Shown in pieces: positions 49,626 through 62,200 of a DNA stretch of 64,000 nt. This stretch comes from Campylorhamphus procurvoides. Lineage: Eukaryota > Chordata > Aves > Passeriformes > Dendrocolaptidae. Every line of letters begins with the position of its first letter. The stretch's first letter is position 1. Both the position numbers and the translations under genes were made by a program. The DNA lies in NCBI GenBank assembly GCA_013396655.1, contig WBMV01001245.1:587013-651012 (forward strand), in the 5' to 3' direction. The notes under the pieces are model-generated. The model searched no databases. It was not told where the DNA came from and saw nothing but the letters and a program-made list of their open reading frames with translations.

Positions 49626-52600
49626 TACACCATGTTATGTTCTAATTCTTGGAGGTTTTTAGTAGTTAGGGTCTAGCAGCAAGTCTTAAAATAACTCAGT
49701 AGTGTATTTCTCCATGGAATAACTTGAACGGGAAACGGCATGGAACCGTGTACTGAAGTGAACTTACGCCTCGCCAAAGAGAAGATTGTTAGTTCATGAC
49801 AACTGCAAACATATGTAGCTTTGTAGCACCTTTGTTCCAAAGTGAACTTCAAATGTCTTAATTACCTCTGCAGTTGGCGGACTGACTGACAGGACAATCA
49901 GCTTTTTTATAGTTGCCTTGGCTGCCTGGCTTGTAGGACCTGGACACATGCACAGAGCTCGTGCAGACCAACCAGGCTGCAAGCAAGCACTGCATCTGAC
50001 ATCTCCGTTACCTCTCACACGTGAGCAACAGCCCTGCATACACACCTATCTCCCAGGAGGTACCAGACCATCTTTGTACTTGCCACACAACTGGCATGAT
50101 TCTATCACCCAAAACAAGGGCAGAAATAAGAGAAGTTTGTCAGGAATCAGTCACACTTGCCAACACTGCTAAATAGTCCTACTTCCCCTTCCCTTTTCTG
50201 TGGTTTTACAATGGTCTTCACAAAATATAGGACTCACTGTGCACATTCTGGTGTGCCTATAAAAGCAACTGATTTGGGAACTCCCAGAGAGACGGTGGCT
50301 GCTCTGTATAAGTTTGAGTCAGCTTACAAGTTTGTGCCAGCTGTACCTATCTGAGAAGTCAGAGTGGAGACACTAGGTAGTGTTGAAGAAATCTGCTTTG
50401 CACTATCTTCTCTGCAGAAAGAAGCTCCAGTGCCAAAACTGGTTTCCTCAAAATCCATATTTGGTTGCTGCCAAATGAGGAACCATGTAAAATCTGCAGT
50501 TAATCTAGTTTCTCACACTTATGCGCTCCAGGCAATTAAAGTTCTGCTTTTCAGCATGCCTAAAAGCACTTATCTCAGCCAGAGGCATTCAGCACTCTGC
50601 CTTCCCCTTGAGCAGATTTCTTTCATGCACATGAAAGAAACCTAGCCATGATCTGAATACAGCAGAAAATCTGTATAAAACATGGTCAGAAAGAGACGGA
50701 ACAGAGATTCACTCTCAGCCAAAGGCTCCAAGGGTAGAGCACATTGGCAGGAACCTGTCCCCAAATTCCTCCTCTGAACCTGGGAAATCAAAATATCAAG
50801 CCCACATTTTCTACAGCAGATGGAAACCCTTTTTGCCAAGCCAGAGATTCAAGTGTCCCCACTTCTCCATGGAATTTCATGTTTCCTTATCAAGTGGAAG
50901 AACTTCATTAGAAGTAATTAAACCTGATTTCTCCCTTTTTCTCCACTGAACAGTCCTTTGTCCTCTACTCAAAACATATTCCTGCAACAAACGAAGTCAC
51001 TCTGATACCTGTCAACCAGAAGAGCCAGTGCCTGCATGTTTAGCACCAGGGTGAAAGCCCTGTCTGGTTACAAGGAAATAGCTGATGTTATTTCCTCTCC
51101 TTTAAGGCATTTTTATAAGAAAGGAAAATACCCAAAGAAAACAAACAAGGGAAAAAAATCCCAAAAACCAACCAAAACAGTGTAATAACAAATTCTCAGG
51201 GACAGATTGTGCCATTTAGACATAGTTTTGCCTGTCTGCAGTACGGGCATGTCTGATCTACCCCAGAGATACATGAAAAGGATTGTGTATCAGAGTCCAC
51301 AAACATACCCAGACAGAGAGATTTATACTAAATAATCTGACTGAAAGGAAATTGCTGCATCACAATCAATCAGGGTGTGTCCATAAATCAATAATTATCT
51401 TAAGTGAGCTTCTTAGCTTTTATAATTTCTATTCTCTTCTATGTACACACTCTTTCATTCCACCTACTGGAACTCAGAGCAGGCACATAGGTTTTCAGAG
51501 CAATAGGAACTTGGGTCTGTAGTTACCACAGACTAGTCATTTACAATGCAAACAGATAATTAACTAATGACTGAATGGCACAAACTGCTAGATAGCTACT
51601 TGTATCTTTCTTAATCTTAACTAGAGAGGAGCTTTTTGGTATCTCAGCTCTGGTGAATTGCCATTATTTTCCATCATCTGAAAACAAAGAGAGATGTAGA
51701 TGTAGGAAGTTGATGTTTTATGAAAGTAATTGTATATATTGTGTCTATGATCTGTTTCATAACAAAAAAAGAGCATGTAAAGAAACCCCAAAACACATTC
51801 TTTCTTATCTTATCATCCTTGTGTATTTTTGCTTATCTTTACACTAATTTTGCTAAAAGAATACAAAGGTCTTCACTGTTTATTACCATTTAATGGTGAA
51901 CCCACATTAGCTGAAGCATTAAATCCTTACTATCTAAGGATTGATGGTGCTTTATGTGATTGTTTGGTAGGTTTTATTCATCTGATTTACTGACCAATCA
52001 TTTTGTATTGCCTGATTAGTAATGTAAAGATCTCAGCTTCACAAAAAATATGAGGTTTTGATAGTTGTTGGACAGTGTGATAGCTGTTTTGACAGTTGCA
52101 GTGAAACAAAACCTAGAAGTTTTGAAAAATGTCTGTGGTAGAGCTAGGAAAGAAGAATTCTACAAGGGATCTATACCTAGAAGTTAGTAAGTTTTCCAGC
52201 TCAACTGTAGGGGAAGAATTGAGAGAAGAAAAAGGCTGCCTTTTCTATTTCCCATCCCTCTGTCTGCATTTTGCAATCTGCTGTCCCTAGCGGGGTGATC
52301 GTTTCTGGTCTATCAGACCCTTGTGCATAACACGGTTTAATCAGTAGTCTGAGTTACTCTTTTACTGTAGCAATGAAAGAAAAGCAAATAGTTAACAAGT
52401 GACTTGGAGTCTTTATAATTGCTGACCTTCAATAGTCTATATAATGTGACTTTAGGCCACTGAGTAATAAATAGACTAGTGTAATATTTACAGACATGTC
52501 TGGAATGCAGCAAGTTCCTCTCTTCTCTTTGACGAAGTCATTAATGGCTTTGTGAAGAATCAGACTACTGCTGTTCATGTTCCCCCAAAAACACTCTTTA

Positions 52601-55600
52601 TCCCTTGACAGTTTATGCTGACCTTTCTATTTTGTTTTGATTTGTTGTTCACAGATCCATTTCCCAAGTCCTGGGGTTTACAAACTTTTGTGAGGGGTTA
52701 AACATTTTCAGGAAATCATTCTGTGAACTCAGTCTTAACCATGGATTCCCTAGCCCAGTGATCAGAAGACCTCATAGAGATAGTGTTTCTCAATCAGTTC
52801 CTTTCAGGTGGAAAAGACCATGTTGTTTATATGAATAGAATTTTTCCTGCTGAAAGTACACAACTCTCTCCCACACTAGCAGCCAGTTTCCACTGCTTTG
52901 AGATTCTGAACACTGAAGCAAACCTAGAAAAATAAGAAACATGTATGGAGAGAGGAAATGAAAACATATGGGGGAACAGTTTCTTGCTTCCCTCCTTTCT
53001 TTGCCTCTAAGACAAAATCTGAATGCAATGGTGCCATCTGACTCACTGCTCTTTGGTCTCTGAGCAAATCAAATACACAGGGTTTACTTATAAGAAGAGG
53101 GAAGGGATTATTTACAAATAATAAAAATCAGCACTTTTGAAGAAGCAAAGCAGATTCATGTAGAGTTCCATTAAAAAGTTTAGTAATTGTTTGCAGCTGC
53201 CCATAAATGCTATTTCCTTTAAATCCCATGGCACTGAAGGCAGAAAGAAAGAGTCTTTATGCCAATTTTTATGCATCCTAGTGTTGAATATAAACCGCTC
53301 TACTGTGGTCCCCAAACCATTTTTGGTTCGTTTCTGTTTTATTCCAAGTACAGACAATACACACAGACATTTCAAGTTCCAAATGAAAAATAAAATCATG
53401 AAGATTTAAACAAATGTACAGAAAAATGTATTCAAATCCTTATGAAACTAAAGAGAAGTACTGTTGGATATGCTGAGTATTCGACAATCCATTAAATACT
53501 GTATCTGCATACTTTACAAAGGTAGAAAAAAGCTTGAAAAGACTCACTGAGTCTTCAATAAAATAGTCCAAGTCAAATCTGAGGTTTAGTGTTCACAGGG
53601 ATATTCATTCCACCTTATAACTTGCTTTGATTTTAAATGTACATTGTGTTACACTATGACTCAGCAATGAATTTGTCCCATGGCTATATTAAAGAAATGT
53701 CACCCTCAGCTAAACTCTTTTACCTTGCAATATTTACATTGTAGATTTAATTTTGACTTTCAATGCAATGCTTTTACCTTTCACATAACTATTCTGTGGC
53801 ATAATTACCCATACTGATATTGCTGTCTTGGAAAACAACAGCATTAATTAAGTAAAAGCCTAAGATATTTAGAACAATGTTCAGAGGTGGTGGACCCAAA
53901 CAATACCTATTTTACAAGTACTGTGTGGAATGAAGAGTGAATGGAAATTTTTTTGAAAAATTTCTCTGTGAGGTCAGTACAAAGACAATTATCAACACTT
54001 GGTTATTTTTGCACAATAACAAATAAGGAAATGAGAGAAATTTGTCTCATGTTATCATCTTCCTCTGATATTGGATAAACTATTCTTGGATTAGTTCAGC
54101 AATTTCTTTCCTTTCCATTCCTTCTCCCTCCATTTCTGCACACATGCAAAAAATATCTGTGTTAAGGCAATGACACATTTTTCACTTTGGACCCATTCCT
54201 TTCCCTTTTTAGGGAGAGCTGCTCTGTAGAGATCTCAACAAGTGGCAGCATATTAGTATTTATTTGCACTTATAGAAAAGACAATTTTTCATCACTATAA
54301 CATCACTGTTTGGACAAGAGTGTGAGACACAAAGAGGACTCAGACTACAACTAAAGGCCATTTGAATTCTGCCTAAATTCAATCCACTTTGCCAAGTATT
54401 TCTGCCTGACAGAACCATTACAGATGACACACAGTAAGGAGGAAAAGAGTAAGGAGATATATCTGCTGCAAAGACATCTTCACAAAGTAAGGGAACAAGC
54501 TGGAGTCTTGTCAAAACTACTGTGCTGTTTGTTGGGCTAGACAAGGCACTTCAAGGAGGTTTCACAGATGTTGTGATTAGGGTGACACAAAAGATCAGCA
54601 GTAAAATAATTTAAATTAGTTAAATTTTTCACAGGAAGAGTTTGTCATTGGGTCTCACACAATCTGTGCACTCTTATCTAACAACTGCTCAAGTTATGCC
54701 CAGCAAGCAGCAATCTTTTCATCTCAGGTTATCTTATGAGGAGCTCTTATTTCCCTATTATATTTTATTGCAATACCCCGATTTAAAAAATACCAGCACA
54801 GGCATTTGTAAATGTGAAGCACATACAATCCGGCTTCTGTCTCCTGTAGACAAAGAGGCTACTTTTGCTACACAGCTTAGTGTTTCCCCTCGAAATATTT
54901 TTACTTCCTTTACTACAAATACTACTATAAAAATAAAAACTACTCTCTTCTAATGTATAAGCAAGGAAATGAGTCCTGCACAACCCAAAGTGACAGAGCC
55001 CATGAGACAGAAAAGCCATGTAAACAATAAAAGTAGAGGACTAAGAGAATAATTATGGGAAACTGTGACAAAAGGAGAAGCAAAATGTAAGCCAAGGATT
55101 GCATGGCTTCCAGTGTATTTCTCTTTTGCAAAATGTATTTGCTTATCCCTTTAACTATTTCATTTCTCATTAAGTTTTCTTTGGTACAGTCTTCCTCTTT
55201 AGCAAGAAAGACAAAGCTCTGCTGCAGCCTATGCCTTTTCCTTGTGGTACATGCCTGCCCATGTGCTGTAAGTATTCTTGTGTGCACAGATGGTTGGAGC
55301 TGCCCATCCATTTCCCTGCTGTAATTCTACAACTGCTGTTTTTTCCATTGCAACCCATAAAGCTTTTTTGTTAATTTGCACAGTTTTGTATCCTCCTTTT
55401 AGCTGCATCAACTGCAGCGGTTCTGGGGCTTCCTTCTGGAGCTGATTTGCTGGGACTTCTTTCTGTTCACCTTCAAATCAGACTATTGCTTTTGCATCAT
55501 GGCACGGCTTTGAATATTTGTATTGATTAACCCTTGGCTGTCTTGGAGCCTTTCTCTTCTAACTACAGTGAAGTAACACTTGATGCACAAATGCATGACT

Positions 55601-58600
55601 ACACCTAAAATCAACAGATGACTGTCTAGTCTAGTCCAGACCTTCCTGTCAGTTCAGTTGACAGGATATGAAATGTCAAATTGGGATAATGCGAGATCAA
55701 ATTAAGAAGTCTGCCTTGAAAATTTTTACTGTTTCACTGTTCACAGTGATGGCTGAAGAATGTCTGTATTTCTGAGTTTGCTTCCCTTATTTCTTGGCTT
55801 TTTTTTTTTCTTTTTCAGGGAAGGGGAGGGGATGCACAACGAGCACTTTCTCATATACACAGGCAGATTAATTTGACGCTATCTAGAATACCAGTATCCC
55901 CAAAATTACATCATTACAGCCTCACAAATAGCATTCTAGCTGAGGACCAAATTTCTGCCCTGTTCAAGTGGTGGGTGTTCTGATTGAAGGAGAGCTACCC
56001 CCAAATGTGGAAGGGCTGAATTTGACACTTCTTGCCTGCAGGCAGCAAACTGGACTCCACATTAGCACTGCAGCTGCGCTTGCCAACACCTTTGCAGGCA
56101 AACAGTTTTCCAGCATCAGGAGACTCTGAGTTGCAAAATTCTGTCTTATATTTTAATTAGTATGCTAAGTAATTATATGTAGTAGTCTAACTAACACAGA
56201 TTCATGGCAAGCACAGAATTATCTGTTCCATTTATACACTACACCCCAGATGACACACTTTTATCTCTGTATAATAGAGACACATAACTGAAAGTTTTGG
56301 AATCATTCCAAGTATTATCTGATCCACCCAGTTGTACCCATCAGGTTTTATTTCTACACTTACCTCACCAAAACTTTCTCTCACCTACTTTTGAACGGCA
56401 CTCAGATGATGCTTGGCACCATCCTGGCTGCATGGTACTTGCAGACAAATCTGATAGTACTTCAGAGATGCGTGCAAAGAAAATGCCATCTGTAGCATGG
56501 GATACCTGCCTCCTTATACTGTAGAAATACTGGCAGTCTTAAAAATACACACACTGTCTTTTCCAACGTAGCCCTAACATCAGCAGAGGTATGCAGGACA
56601 GGGTGCAGCTGCAGGTACCCATCGTGCTGCATGAGACAGTTTCCTACCTGCCATTACTCATAGAGGGGTGATACATATGCTGTGACACTCATAACTGCAA
56701 ATGAACCAGAAAGCTAGGAGATTCAGTCTTATTTTTGCAAACTGTAGACCATGAAGCAGCAATACCACTACAGCTCTGCTACTCAAGACAGAAGCCCTTT
56801 ATATTGTATCCACAGGGCTGCCTGATGCAAAAGCAGGTGGACTTTGCTGCAATATGGGTTATCACCCTATACTGAGAGAAAAAAAAGAAAAATTCCAAAA
56901 GATCTCAAACTTGCCAGAAAAACCTGAATATTTTCAGCCTTCTTGTCATAGCAACCTCTGTTGCAAATCTATACTATCTATGGAGAAGGCTCCAACAGCT
57001 TCCATGGGTGTGCAAAGCCCAGAAGTAGTCACAGGTAAGCAGGTACCATGCTGATACTACTTCATGGTACTCATGATGGATAAATGGGTCCACCCTTACT
57101 CTAAAGAGTACAGCTCAATTAGGCACATCCTCAAGTTGAGTCAGATTCTACAGATTGCAATAGGGCCTCCTACTATCCCCAGGCTACAGTTGGCTTTACC
57201 AATAATATGCCAATCTTCCTCTGATCTTTAATTGCAGTTTTTGTAGGCAGACACTGAAAGAGTTAAATCCTGTCTCTGGTAAACAGAAGCTGTAGATATG
57301 AGACTCTCTAAATATAACTTGTGCTTAAACTTTGAGAATCCCCAGTGTGTTGGTAGAGAAGTGGGCAAGATATAAATGAATAACCACATCTGTCCAAACC
57401 TCATTCACTTTTACTTGGTAGGGTTGGTTTTTTTCCTTCAGTGTCAACAGCATATGACAATCCATTTTTATGAGGTCCATTTATGCAACTTCTGCATTGT
57501 TTTCCAATTACATCAGATTATAGCAGGATTTCCTCACAGTATGCCAATTACTTCTATGTACGTACTATTACCTGAATGCAGATTAGATCTTCCTTGTCAC
57601 ACATATAAAGGATCTGTCTGATAGACAACACAAAGGATAACAACACACTTAACAAATTAGTAGAAAATACCAAATTAAAAGTCATAACTGCAGCTACTGA
57701 TGCAATTAAATACACTGATTAAAATTTGTCTTGGTTTCTTACAAAATTTCATCTATTATCTTTTGAATTGAAGTCACAAATTACTTTTTTATTATGCCAA
57801 TAGAAGTTTTCATTTAAGAACACTAATTCTTATTTAAATTCTACTGACTATCAAATACATCTTTCTTGTATATCTGTACTAATTTGTTATCTGTGTAGGT
57901 GCACTATAGTTCTCTACATACAAATAAACACATGCATACTTGCACTGAATTACTTTTGTTACTATGAGCTTCCAGCATATAGTTACTTTCTTTGTGCCCT
58001 TTTCCCTGTTTGGAATGCACTTTTACACAAGCAGAAGAAATAGGATTTATAACAGACTGATAATAGCCAGTCAACAATCAATATAGTCTAACTCAATTCT
58101 CCTTGAATGAAAAGAAAAATATTCATGAGTTAGATGATTCACAAATTCAACACACTCATTTTCCCATATTGCACAGTTTTAATGCTGAATTTTTAATGAT
58201 CAAATATCCTTGTGTCATTTTTATCTTACTCAACTTTCACTTCTCCATGAACCAACTTTAGTTTCAGTTCTGGAAATGGTGCATGAGTCACTCTGCACTT
58301 CCCAGGGCTAATTACATTCACAAAGCTGCAAATTTAAGAGTGGGATCTAAATAGCTTGGATGAAATTCTGTGGTCTGTCCTCACTGGTGCAGGGAAACAT
58401 TCAAGGGGGACCTTGAATGTAGCTCCTTCACTCTAGGAATGTGGCAGCAAAGGTCTAACAGGAGGTAACACACCTCTATTACCTTATCTGGCAGACATCC
58501 TCCAGCTACCCCCAACACAAAGATTCTGCCATGCACATACCATCCATGAAGCCCAGAAGAGCCAATAGGACAAGGAGGGTGGTGTGCTGAGAAGGCCTGG

Positions 58601-59316
58601 GGCAGGGTCCCAGAAACCAGAGAAACAGATAGTGGAGTCCCACAGCGCATATTCTTGTCCCTCAACAAAATCAGATAATTTGAGAATATGAAAATCAAGT
58701 TGAATAAGCGAAATAATGGAAAAAATCTTCCCTGCTCCTACCCACAGCCTCTCCTCACGCCAAGCATAGCCAGTTAATGGTTTCACAATACTTTGCGGTA
58801 TTGCAATATTTTTTTGGTGTTGGTTTTGAAAAGAATTCAAGTATATCACTCATCATGACTATGCATTGATTTAGCAGAAAATCAACAGTCTTACTTAACT
58901 TCAACTTCCTCACACAGAAAAGCCATGGGACTCAAGAGTTTGTCTTGTACCCTTGGTGCAATTACTTACTGAAGATTTGAACAGTAGTGGAAGAATGCAA
59001 ATGTTTCTCTCAAAACAATAGACTAGAAAGAAATAAGTAGAGGTAGTAAATGGAAGCACACTTTACTCCCCATTCCTCTTTTTCCTTTACTTCTGACAAG
59101 GGGTAGAAGAGCTGCAAAATCACCTGGTCTATCTAGTAAAGGACCTTGCTTTTCCATCCTGACACCCAAGTGGAAGCAGGCAAGAGTTAGGCTGCTCCCG
59201 AGTCAGTTCCACTGTGTCGAGTTTCAACCTATTTTGATACCACATTTCCGTCTCTTACCCTTTATTATACTTCTGGACTTTGTGCTGTATATATGAAACA
59301 GGAATCTTGTCAATTT
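49626..59316. other. Unique DNA, no gene seen
   Basis: This is the longest stretch without a recognised repeat. Composition is AT-rich with balanced patches at about 49880-50110 and 55180-55330. No frame longer than about 125 codons is present and none has a recognisable domain. Two further AT blocks with ATTA-type cores (51880-52035 and 53730-53860) are noted among the findings. An 8-bp inverted repeat, AATCCTTA/TAAGGATT, lies at 51922-51942. Confidence 0.5.
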
Positions 59317-59400
59317 CATAGAATACAATGAGTTGGAAGGGACCCATGAGAGTTTTTGAGTTCTCCATTTCAGTTGTATACTCCTGTTTTCAGAGTTGGT
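59317..59400 (-). mobile_element. Short CR1 LINE 3' tail
   Basis: CATAGAATACAATGAGTTGG followed by AAGGGACCCATGAG matches the reversed 3' end of CR1. Only about 80 bp is recognisable and one octamer is partly lost. A severely truncated insertion or SINE tail are both possible; no tRNA-like head is visible. Confidence 0.75.
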
Positions 59401-62067
59401 GATTAGCATCCAGGACATTTTTACTGCACTGAACTTGGACGTTCTTTTCAGAAAGCTGAAGGGAACTGATGTGGTTTTGTTACCTCATGCAAGAAAGCAA
59501 CAAATAAACTGAAATCTTCCAATAGTCTTTGAAGCATATTTTTTTGCTTGGATTTCATACTTCTCTAAGTGTCAAGATGATGATAGCAAACAGCAAAGAG
59601 TGCATTATTTTCAGAGCAGACACACTGAGCTCTTTTAGTGCAACGTCCAAGTGTACATCATCCCTTGCCAGGGAGAGTGATGCTGTCATGGTCCCCCTGT
59701 GGTGCCATCTCCTCAAGAGCTACAGCTCACTAGTACGAATTCTGATACAAATTTGGGGAGTATCTACTAGGAATTAGACTGAGACCAGTCACAGTATTTG
59801 ACATTTAGACCAAACAGTTGACAGCTCACCAGCTGAGGACCTCTCACCAGCTGAGTCTGTGCTGCAGCATAGCTCTGGTTCTGTTTTCAGCTTGTCCCAA
59901 CATCCTTGGCTACCACAAACTTTCCAGATGGGTCCATGGATGCAAGTTGCAACTTTTGCTGAATTTGAATGCCAGGTAAATTCAATGCAGGTCCCTTTTG
60001 AGCCCATGTAGCTATGGCACGATGTAGTTTATAACTCCCTATTTTGCAAGCATAAAATTAATCTACGGTACCACTTAACAGCAGCTCTGACAACCCATGC
60101 ATTGTCTTGTCATCTCTCATCACATTTCCATGGCTTTTCAAATACTATCAAATAATATCAGATTTTAGCCTCTGCTGTGCCTCCTAATTGTTCTAGCTTT
60201 CCTTCTGCTGTTGGCCTTATATCAGCTGGCTGTTTTCTATCTGAAGAACATGCATATGCCATTTTTGTTGTCAATAATTTGTACTACCTGGCCATGTGTT
60301 ATTCAATTTTGCATACTGAGATTTTGGGAGTCCTACTGTTGGTTTTGCTCACACCTAGCTGTACTGTTAAGGACCTGTGGTCAGAATGCTGGGGCACTTT
60401 GCTGATGATGAATGGCAGCAAATGACAAAGCTTTTCGAAATATTTTAGCCTGCCTACAAAAAGAGGTACAAAAATTTTCTCAGCTCTCTAGTCCCTACCA
60501 AAATATCACAGTGAGTAGGCAGCTAGGCTGTTGCCATGGGACCTATATCTTGAATTATTAGTGAAAGTAATGCCAAAAAAAAATCACATTACACCTATGA
60601 AAATCCAAACATCATAACGCTTTTGGACATCCCTATTGTTTAATTGGGTTGATGCAGCAGCAGGGCTGCTCTGTGAGTAAGGGTGAGGAGGGAGCAGAGG
60701 GAATGGCAAGAGAGGATAAGTATGGCATCGTGACAGGGACAATTCCCACAGCCTCTAAACAGGACAAACAGAGCAGTCCAGTGACAGCAGCAGGGTCAGA
60801 GCCAGGCAAGGTGAGGATCAGGAGTGCACGAGGACCAGCCCAGCATATCTGCAGCGTATCTCCAAGGAGCAAGTGCCTGATCCTGAACATGGTTCCCAAG
60901 CTGAGAGCTGCTTTAGTCCAGACATCTATCAGCTGTTTTCACAGCAGCCTAGTCCAAGGTTACACAGCTGTGCTATATCAAAGCTGACCTTGAATGCATC
61001 TTCCTAGGGTAGGAGAAAAAAATCACTATTTTCCTATAAAAGCTATTTATTTTCCAAACAACAGCAGAAGAGCTCTTCACGAAAACATTTAAAAAAACAC
61101 AAAACAAAAAGTAAAAAACAGCGTAAAAAGAAAAAAAAGATATTGTGTTTCAAAACAGCTTTTTCTGCTGGTGCTTTTTCATTAAGGATAATACAGAAAT
61201 CCTGTGACACTTACGTGAGTTTCAAGGAAACTGACACGGAAAGTGTTTTCCAAGCTCAAAACAGGCAGAGGGGACACTATAGCCACTAAATAAGTGGCAA
61301 GTAGCTAAATAACCTCTCAGAGCTAGTGCTATCCTGCATCTAGATTGTTTGAACATACTGTGAAACTGAAGGACATACTTAGAGAGGGTGGAAAGATGAG
61401 GGATAACATGGGATAGGTGAAGGCAGGGCATTATGGTACACAACTGCTGCCTCTTTTGAAGCAGTACACAGTGAGGTGTTTACAGACCCTGGCAGAAGAT
61501 CTTCCTGCAGCACAGGATATACACGTTCAAAATGGGGGCTAATAAGATCAGCTGAACACATCGTTTGTATCAGCTATTATCAGTCCTATGTCAGCCCACA
61601 AGCTTAAACAAATGTTCCTCACAGAACTTTATCAGTGGACAAGTTACCTACCTATACATTTTCAAGTTCTGATTGTGAGGTTTTCCCAAATTATGGAGAA
61701 ATTCCATCCTTGTAGAAGATGGACATGATTCAAAATGTTTGTCCTGTCACTTAAACAAGATGTGTTCTGTGCCCGACACTGTTGCAGCAAACTCTCTGTG
61801 ACCTCCATCACTTCCTGTGCTACTGCCTTTGCAAGATCTGGAGAACATGGACTTTGGGTATTTGTACTTGGCTCAAATGATCTAATGTAAGATGACAGCT
61901 AAGTATAAATCAGTGGAAGACAAGTTCTTGTTTACAAAATATTTACATTTATTTACTTGTGGAATTTGAATTTTTAAATATTATGGGTCTGTCCCCTTTG
62001 AAAAGGGATTAAAAAATAGTTATTTAAAATCTGAAATTGCTCATTTTTAGACCATAATCAAAGCTGA
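59401..62067. other. Unique DNA with a GC-richer patch
   Basis: No gene is recognised. The patch at 60640-60985 is clearly GC-richer than its surroundings and is open on both strands (112 codons plus, 88 codons minus). It carries no domain I recognise and is probably an unrecognised repeat. An A-rich patch lies at about 61088-61140. Confidence 0.5.
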
Positions 62068-62200
62068 ACAGAATCACAGAATTTGCTGAGTTGGAAGGTA
62101 CCCACAAGGATCATTGAGTCCAACTCCTAGCCCTGGACAGGACTCTACTCAGCAATCATACCATGTGCCCAGTTTTCATCTTCCAGATTTGGAGAGTCTA
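62068..62200 (-). mobile_element. CR1 LINE 3' tail fragment
   Basis: ACAGAATCACAGAATTTGCT, GAGTTGGAAGGTACCCACAA and GGATCATTGAGTCCAACTCC run in order. They match the reversed 3' end seen at 44002 and in the SINE tail at 40123. The resemblance continues through a CATACCATGTGCCCAG block (62158-62173) and fades by about 62200. There is no ORF2 sequence. Confidence 0.9.
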
